From Streptomyces omiyaensis (GTDB lineage Bacteria; Actinomycetota; Actinomycetes; Streptomycetales; Streptomycetaceae): a stretch of DNA of 64,000 nucleotides. Position 1 is the stretch's first letter. Every line of letters starts with the position of its first letter. The stretch is taken from contig NZ_BMVV01000010.1 of the NCBI RefSeq assembly GCF_014650895.1, forward strand, positions 186,001 through 250,000. Direction: 5' to 3'. Both the position numbers and the translations under genes were made by a program. This document shows positions 1 to 8,531 of this stretch, in pieces. The notes under the pieces were generated by a model that searched no databases, was not told the origin of the DNA, and worked only from the letters and a program-made list of their open reading frames with translations.

Positions 1-254
1 CCGACCTGCGCAAGGGCATGGACTCCCCCACCGCCGACATCGCCAACATGGGCGAGCGGATGGGCGGCGGCCTGGTGGCCGGTCTCTTCCTCAAGGAGTT
101 CGTGGGCGAGGGCATCACCTGGGCCCACCTGGACATCGCGGGCCCCGCCTTCCACGAGGGCGCCCCGTACGGCTACACCCCCAAGGGCGGCACCGGCTCC
201 TCGGTCCGCACCCTGGTGCGTCTCGCCGAGCTGACGGCGGCCGGCGAGCTCTGA
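1..254 (+). CDS. pepA: Leucyl aminopeptidase (M17), C-terminal fragment
   Basis: This is the last 83 or so codons of a gene that begins before the window. Its open frame starts at base 3. The sequence matches the C-terminal end of the M17 catalytic domain: an RKGMDSPTADIANMG segment, then a segment ending AHLDIAGPAF. M17 enzymes are cytoplasmic, di-metal hexameric peptidases that remove N-terminal residues. The metal-binding residues and the NTDAEGR motif lie upstream and cannot be checked. A strong hairpin follows 20 bases after the stop. Placement just before the pyruvate dehydrogenase E3 gene is the usual Streptomyces order. Confidence 0.9.
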   Translation, partial: DLRKGMDSPTADIANMGERMGGGLVAGLFLKEFVGEGITWAHLDIAGPAFHEGAPYGYTPKGGTGSSVRTLVRLAELTAAGEL

Positions 255-273
255 GCCCGCAGGTCCCGCGCGA

Positions 274-303
274 AAGGCCCCGGAGCCCCGGCTCCGGGGC
301 CTT
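274..303 (+). terminator. Intrinsic terminator after pepA
   Basis: A perfect 13-bp stem (274-286 with 291-303) closes on a 4-base loop and ends in CTT. It ends the pepA transcript. The remaining bases 304-566 before lpdA hold no gene I can support. They contain two copies of GACGAAA (334-340 and 346-352), 12 bases apart, which may be part of the lpdA promoter. Confidence 0.8.
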
Positions 304-566
304 CCCGTTCCCGCCCCGGCGGCTGTTCGCTGCCGACGAAACTGCGACGAAATCCGTAGGTTCGTACGCCCTGGTGGACGTCCGGACGGACGATCGCCCG
401 GTCTCATCCACCGGCCCCGCGTCCCGCCATCCGTCAACAAGTGCGAAGATGGGTTCTCGGCAGGACAGGGCCCCCACCACAGGGCCGACATAATGCGGCC
501 GGACACCGGAGCCGCCGCCTGGTCATCGACGACCGGCGACGAGCGCACATGCATGGAGGACGTGAC

Positions 567-1955
567 GTGGCGAACGACGCCAGCACCGTTTTCGACCTAG
601 TGATCCTCGGCGGCGGTAGCGGCGGTTACGCCGCGGCGCTGCGCGGAGCGCAGCTGGGCCTGGACGTCGCACTGATCGAGAAGAACAAGCTCGGCGGCAC
701 CTGCCTGCACAACGGCTGCATCCCGACGAAGGCCCTGCTCCACGCCGGCGAGGTCGCCGACCAGGCGCGCGAGGCGGAGCAGTTCGGTGTCAAGGCCTCC
801 TTCGAGGGCATCGACATCAAGGCCGTGCACAAGTACAAGGACGACGTGATCTCGGGCCTCTACAAGGGTCTGCAGGGTCTCGTCGCCTCCCGCAAGGTCA
901 CCTACATCGAGGGCACCGGCCACCTGTCCTCCCCGACCTCCGTCGACGTCGACGGGCGCCGGGTCGAGGGCCGCCACGTCCTCCTCGCCACCGGTTCCGT
1001 GCCGAAGTCCCTGCCCGGCCTGGAGATCGACGGCAACCGCATCATCACCTCGGACCACGCCCTCACCCTGGACCGTGTGCCGGAGTCCGCCATCATCCTC
1101 GGCGGCGGCGTGATCGGCGTCGAGTTCGCCTCCGCGTGGAAGTCCTTCGGCACCGACGTCACGGTGATCGAGGGCATGAAGCACCTCGTCCCGGTCGAGG
1201 ACGAGAACAGCTCGAAGCTCCTGGAGCGCGCCTTCCGCAAGCGGGGCATCAAGTTCAACCTCGGCACCTTCTTCCAGGGCGCCGAGTACACCGAGAACGG
1301 CGTGAAGGTCACCCTTGCCGACGGCAAGACCTTCGAGGCCGAGGTGCTGCTCGTCGCCATCGGCCGCGGTCCGGTCTCGGCCGGCCTCGGGTACGAGGAG
1401 CAGGGCGTCACGATGGACCGCGGCTACGTCCTGGTGGACGAGTACATGCGGACCAACGTGCCCACGATCTCCGCCGTCGGCGACCTGGTCCCGACCCTCC
1501 AGCTCGCCCACGTCGGCTTCGCCGAGGGCATGCTGGTGGCGGAGCGGCTGGCCGGTCTGAAGACCGTCCCGATCGACTACGACGGCGTGCCCCGGGTGAC
1601 GTACTGCCACCCCGAGGTCGCCTCCGTCGGCATCACCGAGGCCAAGGCCAAGGAGGTCTACGGCGCGGACAAGGTCGTCGCCCTCAAGTACAACCTCGCG
1701 GGCAACGGCAAGAGCAAGATCCTGAAGACCGCGGGCGAGATCAAGCTCGTCCAGGTCAAGGACGGTGCCGTGGTCGGCGTCCACATGGTCGGTGACCGCA
1801 TGGGCGAGCAGGTCGGCGAAGCGCAGCTGATCTACAACTGGGAGGCGCTGCCGGCCGAGGTCGCGCAGCTCATCCACGCCCACCCGACGCAGAACGAGGC
1901 GCTCGGCGAGGCCCACCTGGCCCTGGCCGGCAAGCCTCTGCACTCCCACGACTGA
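567..1955 (+). CDS. lpdA: Dihydrolipoyl dehydrogenase (E3)
   Basis: This flavoprotein reoxidises dihydrolipoyl groups on E2 with NAD+ and serves the pyruvate and related 2-oxoacid dehydrogenase complexes. I start it at the GTG at 567, 7 bases after GGAGG (555-559), giving 462 residues, the normal E3 length. An upstream in-frame extension to 441 lacks a ribosome site and does not look conserved. Visible features are the FAD GGGSGG motif (residues 15-20), the redox disulfide C46-x4-C51 (GGTCLHNGC), a GGGVIGVE NAD-binding motif and the C-terminal HAHPTQNE active-site segment. The E2 gene follows after 62 bases, probably in one operon. Confidence 0.96.
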   Translation: MANDASTVFDLVILGGGSGGYAAALRGAQLGLDVALIEKNKLGGTCLHNGCIPTKALLHAGEVADQAREAEQFGVKASFEGIDIKAVHKYKDDVISGLYKGLQGLVASRKVTYIEGTGHLSSPTSVDVDGRRVEGRHVLLATGSVPKSLPGLEIDGNRIITSDHALTLDRVPESAIILGGGVIGVEFASAWKSFGTDVTVIEGMKHLVPVEDENSSKLLERAFRKRGIKFNLGTFFQGAEYTENGVKVTLADGKTFEAEVLLVAIGRGPVSAGLGYEEQGVTMDRGYVLVDEYMRTNVPTISAVGDLVPTLQLAHVGFAEGMLVAERLAGLKTVPIDYDGVPRVTYCHPEVASVGITEAKAKEVYGADKVVALKYNLAGNGKSKILKTAGEIKLVQVKDGAVVGVHMVGDRMGEQVGEAQLIYNWEALPAEVAQLIHAHPTQNEALGEAHLALAGKPLHSHD

Positions 1956-2017
1956 CGCTCACGTCATCACAGGGCGCGACGACCAACTTCCGCAATTCGT
2001 TAGGAGCAACTGAAACC

Positions 2018-3799
2018 ATGTCGGTTTCCGTAACCCTGCCGGCGCTCGGCGAGAGCGTCACCGAGGGCACCGTCACCCGCTGGCTCAAGGCCGAGGGCGA
2101 GCGCGTCGAGGCGGACGAGCCGCTGCTCGAGGTCTCGACCGACAAGGTCGACACCGAGATCCCCGCCCCCGCCTCCGGCATCCTCGCCTCCATCAAGGTG
2201 GCCGAGGACGAGACCGTCGAGGTCGGCGCCGAGCTCGCCATCATCGACGACGGCACGGGTGCCCCGGCCGCTGCCCCGGCCCCCGCCGCCGAGGCCGCTC
2301 CGGCCCCCGCCGCCGAGGCCCCCGCCCCGCAGGCCACCCCGTCCACCGAGGTCCAGGAGCCGGCCCCGGCCCCGACCGCCGAGGCCGCCGCCGGCGGCGG
2401 CTCCGCCGAGGGCACGGACGTCGTGCTGCCCGCGCTGGGCGAGTCCGTCACCGAGGGCACCGTCACCCGCTGGCTGAAGTCGGTCGGCGAGACCGTCGAG
2501 GCCGACGAGCCGCTGCTCGAGGTCTCGACCGACAAGGTCGACACCGAGATCCCCGCCCCCGTCTCCGGCGTTCTCCTGGAGATCGTCGTCGCCGAGGACG
2601 AGACCGCCGAGGTCGGCGCCAAGCTGGCCGTCATCGGTGCCGCGGGTGCCGCTCCGGCCGCCGCCCCGGCCCCGGCTCCGGCCGCGCCCGCCGCCGCTCC
2701 GGCCCCGGCCGCGCCCGCCGCCGCTCCGGCTCCGGCCGCGCCGGCCGCTCCGGCGCCGGCCGCTCCGGCCGCCGCCCCGGCTCCGGTGGCTCCGGCCGCC
2801 CCGTCGATCGCTCCCGCGGTCGTCACCCCGGTCCCGGCGACCCCGGCCCCGGCCGCCGCCCCGGCTCCCGCCGAGGACGGCGCCTACGTGACTCCGCTGG
2901 TCCGCAAGCTCGCCACCGAGAACGGTGTCGACCTGGCGGCCGTCAAGGGCTCCGGCGTCGGTGGCCGCATCCGCAAGCAGGACGTCCTCGCGGCCGCCGA
3001 GGCCAAGAAGGCCGCTCCGGCCCCCGTCGCCGCCGCTCCGGCCGCCGCCGCGAAGGCCCCCGCCCTGGAGGTCTCCCCGCTGCGCGGCCAGACCGTCAAG
3101 ATGACCCGCATGCGCAAGGTCATCGGCGACAACATGATGAAGGCGCTGCACACGCAGGCCCAGCTGACCTCGGTCGTCGAGGTCGACATCACCAAGCTGA
3201 TGAAGCTGCGCGCCCGCGCCAAGGACGCCTTCGCCGCCCGTGAGGGCGTCAAGCTCTCCCCGATGCCGTTCTTCGTGAAGGCGGCGGCCCAGGCGCTGAA
3301 GGCCCACCCGGTCATCAACGCCCGGATCAACGAGGACGAGGGCACGATCACCTACTTCGACACCGAGAACATCGGTATCGCGGTGGACTCCGAGAAGGGT
3401 CTGATGACCCCGGTCATCAAGGGTGCGGGCGACCTCAACATCGCCGGCATCTCCAAGAAGACCGCGGAGCTGGCGGCCGCCGTGCGCGCCTCCAAGATCA
3501 CCCCGGACGACCTGGCCGGCGCGACCTTCACCATCTCCAACACCGGTTCGCGCGGTGCGCTCTTCGACACCGTCATCGTCCCGCCGAACCAGGTCGCCAT
3601 CCTGGGCATCGGTGCCACGGTGAAGCGTCCGGCCGTCATCGAGACCGCCGAGGGCACGGTCATCGGCATCCGCGACATGACCTACCTGTCGCTGTCGTAC
3701 GACCACCGTCTGGTGGACGGCGCCGACGCCGCCCGCTACCTGACGGCCGTCAAGGCGATCCTGGAGGCCGGCGAGTTCGAGGTGGACCTCGGTCTGTAA
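2018..3799 (+). CDS. sucB: 2-oxoacid dehydrogenase E2, dihydrolipoamide acyltransferase
   Basis: A 593-residue E2 core subunit. There are two N-terminal lipoyl domains, each with the same STDKVDTEIPAP motif and lipoyl lysines at about K43 and K173. A long Pro/Ala linker (about 208-288), a peripheral-subunit-binding domain (about 290-325) and a C-terminal acyltransferase domain follow. The acyltransferase has the catalytic DHRLVDG motif (H563, D567). It passes acyl groups from E1 to CoA. In streptomycetes this locus is often labelled sucB. Its neighbours aceE, lpdA, lipA and lipB favour a role with pyruvate dehydrogenase, although actinobacterial E2 can be shared with oxoglutarate dehydrogenase. 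An AGGAG ribosome site precedes the ATG. Confidence 0.93.
   Translation: MSVSVTLPALGESVTEGTVTRWLKAEGERVEADEPLLEVSTDKVDTEIPAPASGILASIKVAEDETVEVGAELAIIDDGTGAPAAAPAPAAEAAPAPAAEAPAPQATPSTEVQEPAPAPTAEAAAGGGSAEGTDVVLPALGESVTEGTVTRWLKSVGETVEADEPLLEVSTDKVDTEIPAPVSGVLLEIVVAEDETAEVGAKLAVIGAAGAAPAAAPAPAPAAPAAAPAPAAPAAAPAPAAPAAPAPAAPAAAPAPVAPAAPSIAPAVVTPVPATPAPAAAPAPAEDGAYVTPLVRKLATENGVDLAAVKGSGVGGRIRKQDVLAAAEAKKAAPAPVAAAPAAAAKAPALEVSPLRGQTVKMTRMRKVIGDNMMKALHTQAQLTSVVEVDITKLMKLRARAKDAFAAREGVKLSPMPFFVKAAAQALKAHPVINARINEDEGTITYFDTENIGIAVDSEKGLMTPVIKGAGDLNIAGISKKTAELAAAVRASKITPDDLAGATFTISNTGSRGALFDTVIVPPNQVAILGIGATVKRPAVIETAEGTVIGIRDMTYLSLSYDHRLVDGADAARYLTAVKAILEAGEFEVDLGL
2105..2170 (+). repeat. Repeated lipoyl-domain DNA, copy 1
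   Basis: This 66-base stretch recurs at 2495-2560 with a single mismatch. It encodes the lipoyl-lysine hairpin of domain 1. The near identity at synonymous sites points to recent duplication or gene conversion between the two lipoyl domains. Confidence 0.85.
2495..2560 (+). repeat. Repeated lipoyl-domain DNA, copy 2
   Basis: Second copy of the 66-base repeat at 2105-2170, 390 bases downstream, encoding the lipoyl-lysine hairpin of domain 2. Confidence 0.85.
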
Positions 3800-3847
3800 G
3801 GACGCGTGAGCCTCTGCGCCTCCGAGGCAACGTAACGAGCCTCACCA

Positions 3848-3889
3848 GCGGTGTCCCCGTCCGGATGTGTGTCCGGGCGGGGGCACCGC
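3848..3889 (+). terminator. Terminator after E2
   Basis: An imperfect inverted repeat pairs GCGGTG at the left with CACCGC at the right, with further pairing inside (CCCCG with CGGGG, CCGG with CCGG). It separates the lpdA-sucB unit from the GntR gene. A possible -10 (TATTGT, 3892-3897) for the GntR gene follows at once. Confidence 0.65.
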
Positions 3890-3931
3890 CGTATTGTCTA
3901 AGGGTCACGAAACTCCCGGAGGAGCCGCTCA

Positions 3932-4555
3932 ATGACCGTCCCCGTCGTCCACTCGCTGCGCGAGCAGATCCGCGAGCACATCGTGGAGGGGATCGTCAGC
4001 GGCCGCTGGAAGCCGGGCGAGCGCATCGTGGAGCGGCGGATCGCGACGGAGCTGGAGGTCTCCCAGACCCCGGTGCGCGAGGCGCTGCGCGAGCTGGAGT
4101 CGCTGCGGCTCATCGAGTCCGCGCCGAACAAGGGTGTCCGGGTCCGCAACCTCACCGCGGCCGACCTGGAGGAGAGCTATCCGGTCCGGGCCGGCCTGGA
4201 GCAGATCGCGGCCGAGCTGGCCGCGCCCCGGCTCTCGGCCGACTGCTCGACGCTGGAGCCGCACGTGGCGGCGCTGTACGAGGCGGACGCGACCTCCGAC
4301 GGCACGGCGCAGGTCCGGCACACCGTGGCCTTCCACCGCGAGCTGGTGAAGGCCGCCGGGAACAGCGTCCTGCTGCACACCTGGGAGGGGCTGGGCATCG
4401 AGGTCTTCACCGCCCTGTCGATCCGCTGGCTGGGCACGGTCCAGAAGTCCTACGCGGAGGAACACCAGGAACTGGTGGAGGCCTTCCGCCGGGGCGATCC
4501 GAACATCGGGGCGCTCGTCAAGGCCCACGTGCTGGGCTGCGCGCCCCGCGCCTGA
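3932..4555 (+). CDS. GntR-family transcriptional regulator (FadR subfamily)
   Basis: A 207-residue regulator. The winged helix-turn-helix occupies about residues 10-70 (VSQTPVREALRELESL is the recognition part). A helical FCD effector domain follows (about 80-207). FadR-type GntR proteins bind operator palindromes as dimers and respond to small carboxylic acids. Its position between the E2 gene and aceE suggests control of the pyruvate dehydrogenase genes, like PdhR of enterics. That role is inferred from position; the ligand cannot be read from sequence. GGAGGAG lies just upstream of the ATG. A strong terminator follows, so aceE is transcribed separately. Confidence 0.88.
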   Translation: MTVPVVHSLREQIREHIVEGIVSGRWKPGERIVERRIATELEVSQTPVREALRELESLRLIESAPNKGVRVRNLTAADLEESYPVRAGLEQIAAELAAPRLSADCSTLEPHVAALYEADATSDGTAQVRHTVAFHRELVKAAGNSVLLHTWEGLGIEVFTALSIRWLGTVQKSYAEEHQELVEAFRRGDPNIGALVKAHVLGCAPRA

Positions 4556-4571
4556 GACGTTCTCGCAGGTG

Positions 4572-4595
4572 GGAGCCCCGCTTCGGCGGGGCTCC
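4572..4595 (+). terminator. Terminator after the GntR gene
   Basis: A perfect 10-bp stem (4572-4581 with 4586-4595) closes on a stable TTCG tetraloop, 16 bases after the stop codon. Confidence 0.85.
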
Positions 4596-4616
4596 GATCG
4601 TTTCCCGATCGTTCGA

Positions 4617-4663
4617 AAAGTCGGCACCGGGTGCCCGTTTCCGCGGCACCCTGTGCCGACTTT
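4617..4663 (+). terminator. Long second hairpin upstream of aceE
   Basis: Bases 4617-4627 pair with 4653-4663. After one mismatch (4628/4652), 4629-4635 pair with 4645-4651, leaving a 9-base loop. The result is an 18-pair hairpin with AAA and TTT at its ends. It lies downstream of the first terminator and upstream of the putative aceE promoter, so it probably insulates aceE. It could read in either direction. Confidence 0.65.
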
Positions 4664-4695
4664 CTCGATTTGGAGAGGTTTCCGGCTTCAACCCT

Positions 4696-4725
4696 TTGAT
4701 CGATCATCGATCGGCGGTTTACAGT
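4696..4725 (+). promoter_or_regulatory. Putative aceE promoter with a palindromic operator
   Basis: TTGATC (4696-4701) and TACAGT (4720-4725) stand 18 bases apart, like -35 and -10 elements. The sequence 4698-4712 is a perfect inverted repeat with 7-bp arms (GATCGAT, ATCGATC) around one base. It covers the -35 and most of the spacer, where a bound repressor would block polymerase. The neighbouring GntR protein is the obvious candidate to bind it, which is an inference. Confidence 0.55.
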
Positions 4726-4817
4726 CTTCGGCGGGCCCCACCCGGCCCTTCGCCCTGTCCTGCCAGACAAGGCCCCCGTTTTTATCTCCACCCCCATCTG
4801 TCCGGAAGGCGGCGATC

Positions 4818-7529
4818 ATGACCGATCCCGTAGGCAAGATTCCGAGCGAGCTCGACCAGCTCCCGGACCGTGACACCGAGGAGACCGCCGAGTGGGCGGC
4901 CTCCCTGGACGCCGTCACCAAGGCCGCCGGCCCCCACCGGGCCGCCTACCTGATGCGCCGCACGCTCCAGCACGCCGAGGGCGCGGGCCTGGCCCTGCCC
5001 AAGCTGCTGGAGACGGACTACCTCAACACCATCCCCACCTCGGCCGAGCCGTCCATCGGCGAAGCGGGCGGCGACGAGGAGCTGGAGCGGAAGATCACCG
5101 CGTGGAACCGCTGGAACGCGGCCGCCATGGTGACCCGCGGCTCCAAGCACGGCGTCGGCGGCCACATCGCCACCTTCGCCTCCGCGGCCTGGCTCTACGA
5201 GACCGGCTTCAACCACTTCTTCAAGGGCAAGGAGGCGGACGGCTCGGGCGACCAGCTCTACATCCAGGGCCACGCCTCCCCCGGCATCTACGCCCGCGCC
5301 TTCCTCGACGGCCGCCTGGACGAGTCGCACCTCGACAACTTCCGGCAGGAGTCCGGCGGCAACGGCCTGCCCTCCTACCCGCACCCGCGCCGGCTGCCCT
5401 GGCTGTGGGAGTTCCCCACCGTCTCCATGGGCCTCGGCCCGCTCTCCGCGATCTACCAGGCGCGCTTCAACCGCTACCTGACCAACCGCGCCATCAAGGA
5501 CGTCTCCGCCTCGCACGTGTGGGCGTTCCTCGGCGACGGCGAGATGGACGAGCCCGAGTCGACCGCCGCCCTCGCCCTCGCGGCCCGCGAGGGTCTGGAC
5601 AACCTGACCTTCGTCATCAACTGCAACCTGCAGCGCCTCGACGGCCCGGTCCGCGCCAACTTCAAGATCGTGCAGGAGCTGGAGGCCCAGTTCCGCGGCG
5701 CCGGCTGGAACGTCGTCAAGACGCTCTGGGGCAACGCCTGGGACGAGCTCTTCGCGCTCGACACCACCGGCGCCCTGGTCCGCCGCCTCCGCGAGGTGCC
5801 GGACGCGCAGGTCCAGACGTACCAGACCCGCGACGCCGCCTACATCCGCCAGGACTTCTTCGGCAAGGACCCGGCGCTCGTCGCGATGGCGCAGCTGCTC
5901 TCCGACGACAAGATCCTGGAGTGCTTCCACCTCTCGCGCGGTGGCCACGAGCCGCGCAAGGTGTACGCCGCGTACAAGGCCGCCCTGGAGTTCAAGGGCG
6001 CCCCGACCGTGATCCTGGCGCAGACCGTCAAGGGCTTCACCCTGGGTGAGGGCTTCGCGTCGAAGAACGCGAACCACCAGATGAAGAAGCTCACCACCGA
6101 CGAGTTCAAGAACATGCGCGACCTCCTCGAACTCCCCATCTCGGACGCGCAGTTCGTCGACGGCGTGGTGCCCTACGGCCACCCCGGCGCCGACTCCCCC
6201 GAGGTCCGCTACCTCCAGGAGCGCCGCGCGGCCCTCGGCGGCCCCGCCCCGGCCCGCCGCGTCCACCCCGTCGCCCCGCTCCCGGCCGCGCCGGAGAAGG
6301 CCTTCGCCTCCTTCGACAAGGGCTCCGGCTCGCAGTCGGTCGCCACCACGATGGCCTTCGTCCGCCTCGTGAAGGACCTGGTGCGCGACAAGGAGACCGG
6401 CAAGCGCTGGGTCCCGATCGTCCCGGACGAGGCCCGCACCTTCGGCATGGAGTCGCTCTTCCCCTCGCTCGGCATCTACTCGCCGAAGGGGCAGACGTAC
6501 GAGCCGGTCGACCGCGACCAGCTGATGTACTACAAGGAGGCCGTCAACGGCCAGATCCTGAACGAGGGCATCACCGAGGCCGGCTCGATGGCCGACTTCA
6601 TCGCCGCGTCGACCGCGTACTCCACGCACGGCGAGACGATGATCCCGTTCTACATCTTCTACTCGATGTTCGGCTGGCAGCGGACCGCCGACCAGATGTG
6701 GCAGCTCGGCGACCAGCTCGGCCGCGGCTTCCTCGTCGGCGCCACCGCCGGCCGCACCACCCTGACCGGTGAGGGCCTCCAGCACGCCGACGGCCACTCC
6801 CCCGTCATCGCGGCCACCAACCCGGCGGCGCTGACCTACGACCCGGCGTTCGCCTACGAGGTCGCGGCCATCGTCAAGGAGGGTCTGCGCCGGATGTACG
6901 GCGAGGCCGCGCCGGGCGAGGACCAGGACGTCTTCTACTACCTGACGGTCTACAACGAGCCGATGCCGCAGCCGGCCAAGCCGGGCCACGCGGGCGTCGA
7001 CGAGGGCATCGTCAAGGGCCTCTACCGCTTCAACACCGCCGAGTCGGCCGGCCTGACGCTGCCCGCCAACGCGCCGCGGATCCAGCTGATCGGCTCCGGC
7101 ACCGCGATCCACTGGGCCCTGGAGGCGCAGAAGCTGCTCGCCGAGGAGTGGGGCGTGGGCGCCGACGTGTGGTCCGCCACCTCCTGGACCGAGCTGCGCC
7201 GCGACGCGCTGGAGGCGGACGCCGCCCTCCTGCGCGGCGAGGAGCGCGTCCCGTACCTGCGCCGGGCCCTCGCGGGCGTCGAGTCCCCGGTCCTCGCGGT
7301 CTCCGACTACATGCGCCAGGTCCCGGACCAGATCGCGCAGTGGGTCGAGCAGGACTACTCGTCGCTCGGCGCCGACGGCTTCGGCCTCTCGGACACCCGC
7401 GCCGCCGCCCGCCGCCACTTCGGCGTCGACGCGCAGTCGATCGTGGCCGCCTCCCTGGCGCAGCTCGCCCGGCGCGGCGAGGTCCCGGCCGCCTCGGTGA
7501 AGGAGGCGCGCGAGCGCTACGGCCTGTAG
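4818..7529 (+). CDS. aceE: Pyruvate dehydrogenase E1 component (homodimeric, AceE type)
   Basis: The thiamine-diphosphate enzyme that decarboxylates pyruvate and acetylates the lipoyl groups of E2. I start it at the ATG at 4818, preceded by GGAAGG (4803-4808), giving 903 residues, the normal size for the single-chain E1 of actinobacteria and enterobacteria. An in-frame extension upstream runs through the terminators and promoter and is not coding. The TPP motif begins GDGEMDE (about residues 239-245) and ends near NCN (about 268-270). The transketolase-like middle domain and C-terminal domain are complete. It has its own promoter region, apart from the E2/E3 genes. Confidence 0.96.
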   Translation: MTDPVGKIPSELDQLPDRDTEETAEWAASLDAVTKAAGPHRAAYLMRRTLQHAEGAGLALPKLLETDYLNTIPTSAEPSIGEAGGDEELERKITAWNRWNAAAMVTRGSKHGVGGHIATFASAAWLYETGFNHFFKGKEADGSGDQLYIQGHASPGIYARAFLDGRLDESHLDNFRQESGGNGLPSYPHPRRLPWLWEFPTVSMGLGPLSAIYQARFNRYLTNRAIKDVSASHVWAFLGDGEMDEPESTAALALAAREGLDNLTFVINCNLQRLDGPVRANFKIVQELEAQFRGAGWNVVKTLWGNAWDELFALDTTGALVRRLREVPDAQVQTYQTRDAAYIRQDFFGKDPALVAMAQLLSDDKILECFHLSRGGHEPRKVYAAYKAALEFKGAPTVILAQTVKGFTLGEGFASKNANHQMKKLTTDEFKNMRDLLELPISDAQFVDGVVPYGHPGADSPEVRYLQERRAALGGPAPARRVHPVAPLPAAPEKAFASFDKGSGSQSVATTMAFVRLVKDLVRDKETGKRWVPIVPDEARTFGMESLFPSLGIYSPKGQTYEPVDRDQLMYYKEAVNGQILNEGITEAGSMADFIAASTAYSTHGETMIPFYIFYSMFGWQRTADQMWQLGDQLGRGFLVGATAGRTTLTGEGLQHADGHSPVIAATNPAALTYDPAFAYEVAAIVKEGLRRMYGEAAPGEDQDVFYYLTVYNEPMPQPAKPGHAGVDEGIVKGLYRFNTAESAGLTLPANAPRIQLIGSGTAIHWALEAQKLLAEEWGVGADVWSATSWTELRRDALEADAALLRGEERVPYLRRALAGVESPVLAVSDYMRQVPDQIAQWVEQDYSSLGADGFGLSDTRAAARRHFGVDAQSIVAASLAQLARRGEVPAASVKEARERYGL

Positions 7530-7553
7530 GCCGGTGTGTCGGTGGGGGCGCGC

Positions 7554-8531
7554 ATGATGGGAGTCATGCGCGCCGCCCGACTCATCAAGATGGTCCTGCT
7601 CCTCCAGAACCGCCCGTCCATGACGGCGGCCGAACTCGCCGCCGAGCTGGAGGTGTCGGAGCGGACCGTCACCCGTGATGCCCTCGCCCTCTCGGAGGCG
7701 GGGGTTCCGGTGTTTTCGGAGCGGGGCAGGGCCGGCGGGTACCGGCTGGTCGGCGGGTACCGCACGCGGCTGACCGGGCTCGCGAAGGACGAGGCGGAGG
7801 CGCTCTTCCTCTCGGGACTGCCGGGCGCGCTGCGGGACATGGGGCTCCAGGACGCGGCCTCGGCGGCCCGCCTGAAGGTGTCGGCGGCGCTGCTGCCCTC
7901 GCTGGCGGACGCGCCGGGTTCGGCCGCCCGCCGCTTCCACCTGGACGCGCCGGGGTGGTACCAGGAGCCGGTGACGCCGGAGCTGCTGCCGGCGGTGGCG
8001 GAGGCGGTCTGGGACGACCGGCTGCTGTCGGCGCGCTACCGGCGCGGGGACGGCGAGGAGGTCGAGCGGGAGCTGGAGCCGTACGGGCTCGTCCTGAAGG
8101 CGGGCGTCTGGTACCTGTGCGCCCGCGCGGGGAGCTCGTACCGCACCTACCGGGTGGAGCGGTTCACGGCGGTGGCGGTGGGCGGGGAGCGGTTCGACCG
8201 GGACCCCGGCTTCGACCTGCCCGTCTTCTGGGCGGAGCGCGCGGCGGAGTTCGCGCGCTCGCTGCTGCGGGCCGAGGTGGAACTGCTGCTGACGGAGGCG
8301 GGGGCGCGCCGGCTGCCGCACGTGACGGACCGGGCGGCGGCCGGGGAGGCGCTGGCGGCGGCGGTCGCGGAGGACGGGGGCCGGGTGCGGGCGGTGCTGC
8401 GGGTGGAGAGCGAGGAGGTGGCCTTCGCGCAGCTGCTGTCGCTGGGCCCGGAGGCGGAGGTGGTGGCCCCGGCCGCGCTCCGCGCGCGCTTCGCGGAGGC
8501 GGCCCGGGGGATGGCGGAGCGCTACCGGTAG
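7554..8531 (+). CDS. WYL-domain transcriptional regulator
   Basis: About 325 residues. An N-terminal helix-turn-helix of the HTH_11 type (MTAAELAAELEVSERTV) is followed by a WYL domain (YGLVLKAGVWYLCARAG, then RTYRVERF) and a C-terminal WCX-like region. WYL domains sense small ligands or nucleic acid and are fused to repressors or activators. Possible starts are GTG 7536, ATG 7554 and ATG 7566. I take 7554 because GGGGG lies 5 bases before it. The regulon is unknown. Its 3' end overlaps the convergent SDR gene by 10 bases. Confidence 0.85.
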   Translation: MMGVMRAARLIKMVLLLQNRPSMTAAELAAELEVSERTVTRDALALSEAGVPVFSERGRAGGYRLVGGYRTRLTGLAKDEAEALFLSGLPGALRDMGLQDAASAARLKVSAALLPSLADAPGSAARRFHLDAPGWYQEPVTPELLPAVAEAVWDDRLLSARYRRGDGEEVERELEPYGLVLKAGVWYLCARAGSSYRTYRVERFTAVAVGGERFDRDPGFDLPVFWAERAAEFARSLLRAEVELLLTEAGARRLPHVTDRAAAGEALAAAVAEDGGRVRAVLRVESEEVAFAQLLSLGPEAEVVAPAALRARFAEAARGMAERYR

